The notes beneath the pieces are model-generated. The model was not told the origin of the DNA. It was given only the letters and a program-made list of their open reading frames with translations, and searched no databases. A program made the translations under genes and the position numbers. A stretch of DNA of 7,610 nucleotides from Actinomycetota bacterium (GTDB taxonomy: Bacteria > Actinomycetota > Actinomycetes > Mycobacteriales > Micromonosporaceae), in NCBI GenBank assembly GCA_005885115.1, contig VAXX01000172.1:1-7610 (forward strand). The letters are read 5' to 3'. Positions within the stretch are counted from its first letter, which is position 1, and the number at the start of each line of letters is the position of its first letter. This document shows, one piece after another, positions 1 through 5,089 of the stretch.

Positions 1-312
1 GGGGTCGCGGTCGCTACCGTCCGTGTCGACGGCCAGGCTGGAGGTGTAGGCGTAGACGCCGGTCGTCACCTGGTACACGTTCACGTTCTTGGCCCGCGTC
101 ATGGTGTTGATGTGGGGCTTGGAGTTGACCTTCTTCGAGCTGGTCATGTTCTTCTTGACGCCAGCCAGCACCTGGGCGGCCGTGTACGTCTTGCCGGACG
201 CCTCGGGATGCGGGGTGGTCGAGGCGCCGGCGCCGTAGTTCGAGACCAGCGGAATGGCCACCGCTAGGCTCGCCACGGCGGCGAGACTGATAAACCTGCG
301 CGAGATCTTCAC
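1..312 (-). CDS. Secreted protein, possibly glycoside hydrolase family 75-like (5' part only)
   Basis: The gene begins at GTG 312 and runs off the left edge, leaving 104 residues with no stop codon. The start is supported by a GGGAGG Shine-Dalgarno sequence at 321-326, 7-8 bases upstream. The N-terminus is a classic signal peptide: K2, R5 and R6, a hydrophobic core at about residues 8-23, and a probable cleavage site after G-A-G-A (residue 30). The mature part starts with a Ser/Thr/Pro-containing linker, then Lys-rich sequence, and ends in the window with Y-A-Y-T-S-S-L-A-V-D-T-D-G-S-D. An aromatic/beta segment followed by an Asp-rich V-D-x-D-G motif resembles the start of the catalytic region of GH75 chitosanases, where acidic residues in an M-D-I-D-C-D-G-type motif are conserved. 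That assignment is from memory of the family and rests on one short motif. Secretion is well supported; the enzymatic function is tentative because the body of the protein lies outside the window. Confidence 0.75.
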   Translation of the reverse strand, partial: MKISRRFISLAAVASLAVAIPLVSNYGAGASTTPHPEASGKTYTAAQVLAGVKKNMTSSKKVNSKPHINTMTRAKNVNVYQVTTGVYAYTSSLAVDTDGSDRDP

Positions 313-358
313 TGGTCCGCCTCCCGGGGTTCAATCAAATAGGAAGAATGTTTAACTG

Positions 359-387
359 ATAGAACCATCCGAGAGTTTCGATGTCAA
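359..387 (-). promoter_or_regulatory. Candidate promoter of the secreted-protein gene
   Basis: On the minus strand there is a perfect TTGACA -35 box (382-387), then 17 bases, then TTCTAT (359-364), a weak -10 match at 3 of 6 positions. Downstream lies a strikingly AT-rich leader (about 331-365) ending just before the GGGAGG ribosome binding site of the gene starting at 312. The -35 box and spacing are directly visible. The exact -10 is uncertain, since other AT-rich hexamers follow within 20 bases. Confidence 0.45.
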
Positions 388-442
388 CGGCTCTGGATGA
401 ACCCGGAATACCGGCCCGGCCAGGGCCAAATGAGACCACAAG

Positions 443-484
443 ATCAACGCCGGGCGACCTCGGTCGAGGTCGTCCGGCGTTGAT
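443..484 (-). terminator. Strong hairpin, probable terminator of tRNA-Ser
   Basis: Two 20-base arms (443-462 and 465-484) pair around a two-base centre with a single mismatch; at least 19 of 20 positions are Watson-Crick, and the odd one can be G-U on one strand. The outer part reads ATCAACGCCGG and its complement. It lies 12 bases beyond the 3' end of the tRNA gene on the minus strand. A short imperfect T-rich stretch (TCTTGTGG) follows on that strand, so this is not a textbook U-tract terminator, but actinobacterial terminators often lack one. It also stands between the tRNA and the secreted-protein gene and could insulate the two. Confidence 0.7.
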
Positions 485-496
485 ACTGCTCATGAG

Positions 497-583
497 CGGT
501 GGCGGCGGGATTTGAACCCGCGGAGGGGTCACCCCCTCACACGCTTTCGAGGCGTGCTCCTTAGGCCACTCGGACACACCACC
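497..583 (-). tRNA. tRNA-Ser, anticodon CGA
   Basis: An 87-base cloverleaf can be folded by eye. The acceptor stem GGTGGTG (577-583) pairs with CGCCACC (498-504), with one T-G wobble. The D stem is TCC/GGA. The anticodon stem CACGC/GCGTG encloses the loop CTCGAAA, placing anticodon CGA at 547-549; it reads the serine codon UCG. An 18-base variable region with a GGGG/CCCC stem (522-539) is the type II arm expected for serine. The T arm GCGGG-TTCAAAT-CCCGC lies at 505-521. The discriminator base is G (497). No CCA is encoded; the next bases read CTC, so CCA must be added after transcription, as is common in actinobacteria. The gene is divergent from the nucleoside phosphorylase gene, with only 53 bases between them for both promoters. 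Confidence 0.97.
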
Positions 584-620
584 GCCAAGAAGGGTACTAG
601 ACGGGGTGTCTCACTGTCCT

Positions 621-636
621 GGCAGGATCACCTGCC
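621..636 (+). promoter_or_regulatory. Hairpin directly before the deoD start codon
   Basis: GGCAGG (621-626), loop ATCA (627-630) and CCTGCC (631-636) form a perfect 6-bp GC-rich stem whose last base abuts the ATG at 637. The only Shine-Dalgarno-like bases of the leader (AGG, 624-626) lie inside the left arm, so folding would hide them. The segment GGATCACCT (625-633) is identical to the conserved 3' end of bacterial 16S rRNA, meaning it mimics the anti-Shine-Dalgarno sequence. The structure is visible in the sequence; a regulatory role is inferred. Confidence 0.45.
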
Positions 637-1350
637 ATGAGTACGCACATCGGCGCCCAGCCGGGCGAGATCGCTCCGCGCGTCCTGCTCCCCGGCGACC
701 CCCTGCGGGCCAAGTGGATCGCCGAGACCTTCCTCGACCAGGCCACCTGCTACTCCACGGTCCGGAACATGTACGGGTACACCGGGACGTACCGGGGGGT
801 GCCGGTGTCCGTACAGGGGTCGGGGATGGGACAGCCGTCCGCGTCGATCTACTACCAGGAGCTCCTGGCGGAGTACGCCGTGACGACGCTGATCCGGGTC
901 GGTACCTGCGGGGCGCTGACCGAGGAGATCGCGCTGCGCGACGTGATCGCGGCCAGCGCCGCCAGTACCGACTCGGCGATGAACCGGATGCGCTTCGACA
1001 ACGTGATCGACTACGCGCCGGTGGCCGACTTCGGGCTGCTGCGTACCGCCGTGGACGTGGCCGCCGGGCGGGGCATCCCGATGCGGGTCGGCCAGGTGTA
1101 CGCCTCGGACGTCTTCTACACCGACCGGCCGGACCTGTTCGAGCGGCTGGCCCGGTACGGCGTGCTGGCCGTGGAGATGGAGACGGCGGCGCTGTACACG
1201 CTGGCGGCGCGGTTCCGGGCGCGGGCGCTGACCGTACTGACCGTCAGCGACCACATCGTGACCAGCGAGCACACGACCGCCGAAGACCGCCAAGAGACGT
1301 TCAGCCAGATGGTCGAGATCGCGCTCGACGCCGCGACAGCCGGAAGCTAG
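637..1350 (+). CDS. deoD: Purine nucleoside phosphorylase, hexameric DeoD type
   Basis: This 237-residue cytosolic enzyme reversibly splits purine (deoxy)nucleosides with phosphate into free base and (deoxy)ribose 1-phosphate, in purine salvage. Length and motifs match the E. coli DeoD type: H5 near the N-terminus, G-D-P-L-R-A-K at 20-26 (phosphate-binding G20 and R24), R43, R-V-G-T-C-G at 87-92 (R87, with T90 where E. coli has Ser), D-V-F-Y at 158-161, V-E-M-E-T at 179-183 (nucleoside-binding Met and Glu), catalytic D205 in V-S-D-H, and R218. The ATG at 637 is the only in-frame start that preserves this N-terminus, although no free Shine-Dalgarno sequence is visible because the leader folds into a hairpin. 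Many actinobacteria rely on the unrelated trimeric type, so a hexameric type is mildly notable. The stop codon overlaps the stop of the convergent lipoprotein gene by four bases, CTAG. Confidence 0.96.
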   Translation: MSTHIGAQPGEIAPRVLLPGDPLRAKWIAETFLDQATCYSTVRNMYGYTGTYRGVPVSVQGSGMGQPSASIYYQELLAEYAVTTLIRVGTCGALTEEIALRDVIAASAASTDSAMNRMRFDNVIDYAPVADFGLLRTAVDVAAGRGIPMRVGQVYASDVFYTDRPDLFERLARYGVLAVEMETAALYTLAARFRARALTVLTVSDHIVTSEHTTAEDRQETFSQMVEIALDAATAGS

Positions 1351-1874
1351 GAGGCGGAGGCACGCGGCGTCGGGCGCAGCGGCGCGCAGGTGGCCATCGC
1401 CGCCGCCACCGCCGGGTCGGCCGAGTCTTCCGGACCGTTGGACGCGGTCACCCCGTGGTCGCGCAGGCAGCTCCGGTACGCCTGGAAGGCGCTGCCGCCA
1501 CCGCGCTGCCCGAAGCTGGGCCGCACGCTGGCGCACGCCTGTTGGGCGGCGTCCCAGGTGCCCTGGTCGACCCCGGGCGGCGCGGACGGGCCGAACCCGC
1601 CACCGAAGCCACCGCCCCCACCGAAGCCACGCCCCGACGGGCGTACCCCCGAGGGGCGGTCGGAGGGCCGGGCGCGACCGGAGGGGATGGTGATCGTGAC
1701 GCCGTGCTGGCGCAGGCAGTCGGCGTACGCCTGAAACGCCGCGCGGCCACCCGCACCGCCCGCGCTGGCCGGCGTGGCTGACGGCGTCGTGCCACCGCCG
1801 CCGCACGCCGCGAGCAGACCGACCACCATGGATGCGGCGATTGCGGCACCCCCGAGCACTACCCGCTTCGTCAC
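1347..1874 (-). CDS. Lipoprotein with two Cys-containing CLRxHGV modules
   Basis: The product is 175 residues from GTG 1874; the ribosome binding site is weak (GGA about ten bases upstream). It has a lipoprotein signal: K3 and R4, a hydrophobic core, and lipobox L-A-A-C at 21-24, so the mature protein would be lipid-anchored at C24 on the outer face of the membrane. Two repeats follow. Each has F-Q-A-Y-x-x-C-L-R-x-H-G-V (47-59 and 130-142), then after a variable stretch an A-A-x-x-x-C-A segment (C114; C163). Repeat 1 carries a Gly/Arg/Pro-rich insertion at about 65-100. A C53-C114 and C136-C163 disulphide pattern is an inference. The module resembles the C-M-R-x-H-G-V-P-x-F-P-D-P ... A-A-x-x-A-C small secreted actinobacterial proteins often found beside adaptor/MacB-type ABC operons, as here, where it is divergent from one. 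The biochemical function is unknown to me; a periplasmic-side accessory or sensing role is plausible. Confidence 0.88.
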   Translation of the reverse strand: MTKRVVLGGAAIAASMVVGLLAACGGGGTTPSATPASAGGAGGRAAFQAYADCLRQHGVTITIPSGRARPSDRPSGVRPSGRGFGGGGGFGGGFGPSAPPGVDQGTWDAAQQACASVRPSFGQRGGGSAFQAYRSCLRDHGVTASNGPEDSADPAVAAAMATCAPLRPTPRASAS

Positions 1875-1929
1875 CTGGCCGATCCAACCGGTACCGCCTT
1901 GGGGCCCGGTCAGAGCAACCTCGGAATCC

Positions 1930-1954
1930 GCTGTGAGTCCTGATCACTCACAGC
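1930..1954. promoter_or_regulatory. Perfect 9-7-9 inverted repeat, candidate operator in the divergent promoter region
   Basis: GCTGTGAGT (1930-1938) and ACTCACAGC (1946-1954) are exact reverse complements separated by seven bases. The repeat lies between the lipoprotein gene (start 1874, leftward) and the five-gene export operon (start 2011, rightward), so a dimeric repressor or activator bound here could control both. A smaller dyad, AAGCT-CCC-AGCTT (1955-1967), abuts it on the right. No run of T follows on either strand, which argues against a terminator. The binding protein is unknown and no regulator gene is present in the window. Confidence 0.6.
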
Positions 1955-2010
1955 AAGCTCCCAGCTTCCCCTGACGCAACCACAAGAAGGGTCCGGCAGA
2001 CTCCCGCTCC

Positions 2011-3201
2011 ATGACGTTGCGACGGCGGGGGCCGGCCGTGGTCGTGGTCGCGGTGGTCGCACTGGCCCTGGCGGTCACGGCCGGTTACGCCCTGCGCCGG
2101 GGCGGCGCGCCGAAACCGGTCGCGTCGAGCACCGCGCAGGTGGTCCGCGGCACGGTCACGGTGACCGCGTCGGCCGCGGGCACGGTGAGCATGGTGCAGA
2201 CCCGCGGGTTGAGCTTCGCCACCACCGGGGTGGTGACCGAGCTGGATGTCAAGGTGGGCGACCAGGTGACGGCCGGGCAGGTACTCGCGCGGATCGACGC
2301 GACCGACGCGCAGAGCGCGGTCGACGCCGCCCAGCAGCAGCTCGACATCGCGCAGACCAACCTCACCAGGGCGCAGGCCCCCACGCCGACCCCCACCTGC
2401 CCGGCGGTCGCGGCCGCGGCGCTGCTGCTGCCGCCGGACCCGGGCGGCAGCGCGAGCCGGAGCCCGAGCCCCAGCTCCAGCGCGAGCGCGGCCGGCAGCC
2501 CCAGCGCGACCCCGCGACCCGGTCCGAGCCGCAGCGCGCCGACCGGCCACACCTCGTCCTGTTCAAGCGGCGGGGGTACGGGCAGCCGGGGCGGCGACCC
2601 GCTCGCCTCCGCCCAGCGTCAGGTCAACAACGCCGAGCTGGCACTGCTCCAGGCCCGGCAACGGCTCGCCGGTACCGTGTTGACGGCGCCGCTCGCCGGT
2701 CGGGTGATCTCGGTCGGTGGTGCGCTCGGTGGACAGGAACGCCCCGGGGGTACCGGCTTCATCGTGCTGGGCAACGTGTCGGACACCGAGGTCCAGGCGG
2801 AGTTCTCCGAGGCGGACGTGGCGCACCTCGCGGTCGGGCAGCCGGCCACGATCACGTTGGCCAACCGGACCGACCCGTACCCGGGGAAGGTCGCCCAGAT
2901 CTCGCCCGCGGGTACCACCTCGGGGCGGTTGGTGCGGTACGGCGTACTGATCGCCTTCGACACCGTACCCACTGATCTGCTTTTCGGGCAGGGCGCGAGC
3001 GTCGCGGTGACCACGGCCCGGGCCGACGCGGTGCTGTCCGTCCCGTCCTCGGCGGTGCACGGTATCCACGACGGCACGGGCACCGTCACGGTCCGCGCGG
3101 GCGGCCGGGACTCCCAGCGGACGGTGACCATCGGCCTGCGGGGCGACCGGTTCACCGAGATCAGGTCGGGCCTGGCCGAAGGCGAACAGGTGGTCTTGTG
3201 A
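2011..3201 (+). CDS. HlyD/MacA-like membrane-fusion adaptor subunit 1 of the ABC exporter
   Basis: The 396-residue product is anchored by one N-terminal membrane segment (about 9-28, after R4-R6) with the bulk outside the cell. The first lipoyl half follows (about 47-96, with V-T-E-L-D-V-K-V-G-D-Q-V at 75-86 and G-Q-V-L-A-R-I-D), then helix 1 (100-123), helix 2 (198-219), the second lipoyl half (T-A-P-L-A-G-R-V, 225-232), and beta-barrel and membrane-proximal domains to the C-terminus (G-L-A-E-G-E-Q-V-V-L). The helical hairpin is interrupted by a low-complexity Ser/Pro/Ala insertion (about 124-196) with two cysteines, C130 and C184, near its ends. The ATG at 2011 is the first start after an in-frame stop at 1972; its Shine-Dalgarno sequence is poor. 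GTG 2038 has a better one (GGCGGGGG) but would remove the basic N-terminal residues. First gene of the operon; its TGA overlaps the next start (GTGA). Confidence 0.9.
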   Translation: MTLRRRGPAVVVVAVVALALAVTAGYALRRGGAPKPVASSTAQVVRGTVTVTASAAGTVSMVQTRGLSFATTGVVTELDVKVGDQVTAGQVLARIDATDAQSAVDAAQQQLDIAQTNLTRAQAPTPTPTCPAVAAAALLLPPDPGGSASRSPSPSSSASAAGSPSATPRPGPSRSAPTGHTSSCSSGGGTGSRGGDPLASAQRQVNNAELALLQARQRLAGTVLTAPLAGRVISVGGALGGQERPGGTGFIVLGNVSDTEVQAEFSEADVAHLAVGQPATITLANRTDPYPGKVAQISPAGTTSGRLVRYGVLIAFDTVPTDLLFGQGASVAVTTARADAVLSVPSSAVHGIHDGTGTVTVRAGGRDSQRTVTIGLRGDRFTEIRSGLAEGEQVVL

Positions 3202-4406
3202 AAATCAATCTTCTCGGCTGGCCGAGTGCCGTCAACGCCGGGCTGGGCGTGCTCGCCGTCGTGGGCGCGGTCTGGGCCTTCCAGACGGTGACCGTGGCGA
3301 GTACGACCTCGACCTCGACGTCCGGCCAGCGGGTCGTCGCGGTGGGCGTGGGCGACGTGGTCGCCACGGTGTCGGCGTCCGGCACCGTGCAGAGCGCGTC
3401 GACGGCCAACGCCGACTTCACCACCAGCGGTACGGTGACCGAGATCGACGTGAAGGTCGGCGACCAGGTCGGCAAGGGGCAGGTACTGGCGAAGGTCGAC
3501 CCGACCGCGGCGCAGGACTCGCTGAACACCGCGCACGCCAACCTGAACTCCGCCGAGCAGGCGCTGAGCCGGGCCCGGGCCGCGACGCCGAGCGACGCGG
3601 CCACCATCGCCTCGGCCCAGGCCCAGGTCGCCTCCGATCAGTCCACTGTGGACAGTGCGCAGCGGGCCCTGGACGGTACCGTCCTGAAGGCTCCGATGAG
3701 CGGTACCGTCACCGCCGTCAACGGCTCGGTAGGCGCGTCGTCATCCTCCTCCTCCGGCGCGTCGGGCAGCGGCGGTGGCTCCGGTTCCACCGGGGCCGCC
3801 GCCGCATCCTCCTCCACGTCGTCGTCCGCCACGTCCTCGTCGGGCTTCATCCAGCTCGCCGACCTGGGCCAGCTGGAGATCTCGGCGTACTTCGCCGAGG
3901 CCGACGCGACCAGGCTCAAGGTCGGGCAGGCGGCCACGGTGGCGTGGAGCGCGCTGGCCAACACGTCCGAGACCGGCACGGTGGCCAGCATCTCGCCCAC
4001 CGCGACGACGCAGAACAACGTCAACTCGTACCAGGTGCTGGTGAGCCTTTCCGCCAAACCCGACGGGATCCGGCTCGGGCAGACCGTGACCGCCGCGGTG
4101 ACCGTCGGGGAGTCCGATGGCGTACTCCGGTTGCCCAGTGCGGCGGTACGGTCGGCCGGCGGCCGGTTCACCGTCCAGCTCGCGGCCGGTGGGACGGTGC
4201 CGGTACAGGTCGGGGTCCAGGGCGACACGTTCGACGAGATCACCGACGGGCTGTCCGAGGGGCAGCAGGTGGTGGTACCCCGGCAGACCACCGGTACGAC
4301 CAACGGCACCGGCTTCGGTGGCGGGGGCGGGTTCTTCGGCCCGGGCGGGCTCACAGGCGGCGGTGGCGGTGCCGGTGGCGGCCGTCGCGGTGGTGGCGGC
4401 GGATGA
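3198..4406 (+). CDS. HlyD/MacA-like membrane-fusion adaptor subunit 2 of the ABC exporter
   Basis: A paralogue of the preceding adaptor (402 residues), starting at a GTG that overlaps the upstream stop; AGGTGG at 3188-3193 can serve as Shine-Dalgarno. One membrane segment lies at about 11-30. The lipoyl half 1 (about 48-101) shares V-T-E-[LI]-D-V-K-V-G-D-Q-V with adaptor 1. Two short helices (103-128 and 134-159) form an uninterrupted hairpin, much shorter than in MacA of Gram-negative bacteria, which fits a cell without a TolC-type outer membrane channel. Lipoyl half 2 is L-K-A-P-M-S-G-T-V (163-171). A Ser/Gly-rich loop (177-215) then leads to the beta-barrel (F-I-Q-L-A-D-L, 217-223) and membrane-proximal domain. 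The C-terminus is a Gly-rich tail (about 373-402). No cysteines are seen. It presumably assembles with adaptor 1 and the MacB-like permease; its ATGA overlap with the ATPase gene implies coupled translation. Confidence 0.92.
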   Translation: MKINLLGWPSAVNAGLGVLAVVGAVWAFQTVTVASTTSTSTSGQRVVAVGVGDVVATVSASGTVQSASTANADFTTSGTVTEIDVKVGDQVGKGQVLAKVDPTAAQDSLNTAHANLNSAEQALSRARAATPSDAATIASAQAQVASDQSTVDSAQRALDGTVLKAPMSGTVTAVNGSVGASSSSSSGASGSGGGSGSTGAAAASSSTSSSATSSSGFIQLADLGQLEISAYFAEADATRLKVGQAATVAWSALANTSETGTVASISPTATTQNNVNSYQVLVSLSAKPDGIRLGQTVTAAVTVGESDGVLRLPSAAVRSAGGRFTVQLAAGGTVPVQVGVQGDTFDEITDGLSEGQQVVVPRQTTGTTNGTGFGGGGGFFGPGGLTGGGGGAGGGRRGGGGG

Positions 4407-5089
4407 CCGGGCAACCGGTCCTGGACGTACGCGGGGTCACCAAGACGTACGGGATGGGCGAGACCGAGGTACAGGCGCTGCGCGGGATGTCGTTGACCGT
4501 ACGGCGGGGCGAGTACCTGGCCATCATGGGCTCGTCCGGCTCGGGCAAGTCGACGCTGATGAACATCCTCGGGTGCCTGGACATCCCGACCTCCGGCCGG
4601 TACCTGCTGGACGGCGTGGACGTGAGCCGGTTGACCGACCGGCAGCTCGCCCTGGTCCGCAACCGGCGGATCGGGTTCGTGTTCCAGGCGTTCAACCTGA
4701 TCCCCCGCACCAGCGCACTGTCCAATGTGGAGCTTCCGCTGGCGTACGCCGGGATGAAGGCCGCCGAACGGCGGCGCCGCGCGATGGCGGCGCTGTCCAT
4801 GGTCGGGCTCGCCGATCGGGCCCGGCACGAGCCCAACCAGCTCTCCGGCGGGCAGCAGCAGCGGGTGGCCGTGGCCCGGGCGCTGGTCACCGCGCCGGCC
4901 CTGGTCCTCGCCGACGAGCCGACCGGGAACCTGGACACCCACTCCAGCGCGGAGGTGCTCGCGGTGCTCGACCGGCTCAACCGCTCCGGCCGGACGATCG
5001 TGCTGATCACCCACGAGGCCGACGTGGCGGCTCACGCCAAGCGGCTGATCCGGCTCGTGGACGGCCAGATCGTCGAGGACACCCGATGA
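4403..5089 (+). CDS. MacB-type ABC transporter ATP-binding protein
   Basis: A complete 228-residue nucleotide-binding subunit of the MacB/LolD/FtsE class, acting as a dimer on the cytoplasmic face to power the permease encoded next. All motifs are intact: Walker A G-S-S-G-S-G-K-S-T (43-51), Q-loop Q95 in F-V-F-Q-A-F-N-L, signature L-S-G-G-Q-Q-Q-R (147-154), Walker B L-V-L-A-D-E-P (167-173) with catalytic E172, D-loop G-N-L-D (175-178) and switch H204 in I-T-H-E. The sequence G-S-S-G-S-G-K-S-T-L-M-N-I-L-G-C-L-D is typical of MacB-type ATPases. The start ATG overlaps the adaptor 2 stop (ATGA), with GGTGGTGGC upstream, the DNA of the adaptor's Gly tail, serving as ribosome binding site. The end overlaps the permease start, again ATGA. 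Confidence 0.97.
   Translation: MTGQPVLDVRGVTKTYGMGETEVQALRGMSLTVRRGEYLAIMGSSGSGKSTLMNILGCLDIPTSGRYLLDGVDVSRLTDRQLALVRNRRIGFVFQAFNLIPRTSALSNVELPLAYAGMKAAERRRRAMAALSMVGLADRARHEPNQLSGGQQQRVAVARALVTAPALVLADEPTGNLDTHSSAEVLAVLDRLNRSGRTIVLITHEADVAAHAKRLIRLVDGQIVEDTR

Noticed and set aside
497..583. tRNA-Ser as an integration (att) site of a mobile element
   Set aside because: No integrase and no direct repeat of the tRNA 3' end elsewhere in the window.
1600..1631. Short tandem repeat CCACCGAAGCCAC in two copies
   Set aside because: It encodes the Gly-Phe-rich stretch of the lipoprotein and is explained by biased coding; two copies do not make a repeat array.
606..1781. Long open plus-strand frame in a different phase from deoD
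   Set aside because: Arg/Gly/Pro-rich translation with no domain, running through deoD and antisense to the lipoprotein gene; a GC-rich shadow frame.
628..1947. Long open minus-strand frame opposite deoD and overlapping the lipoprotein gene
   Set aside because: Low-complexity His/Arg/Gly-rich translation; deoD and the lipoprotein have recognisable motifs in their own frames.
1932..1952. CRP/GlxR-type site, because TGTGA and TCACA halves are present
   Set aside because: That family needs a 6-base spacer; here the TGTGA...TCACA spacer is 11, and the inner GTGA...TCAC pair has 7.
1930..1954. Intrinsic terminator
   Set aside because: No T-run on either strand, and it lies between two divergent gene starts, where no transcript should end.
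3740..3845. TCC/TCG-rich tract as a variable-number repeat
   Set aside because: Irregular order of Ser/Gly/Ala/Thr codons with no fixed unit; a low-complexity protein loop explains it.
3638..5035. Minus-strand open frame opposite adaptor 2 and the ATPase
   Set aside because: Proline runs are the complement of Gly-rich coding DNA; no recognisable domain.
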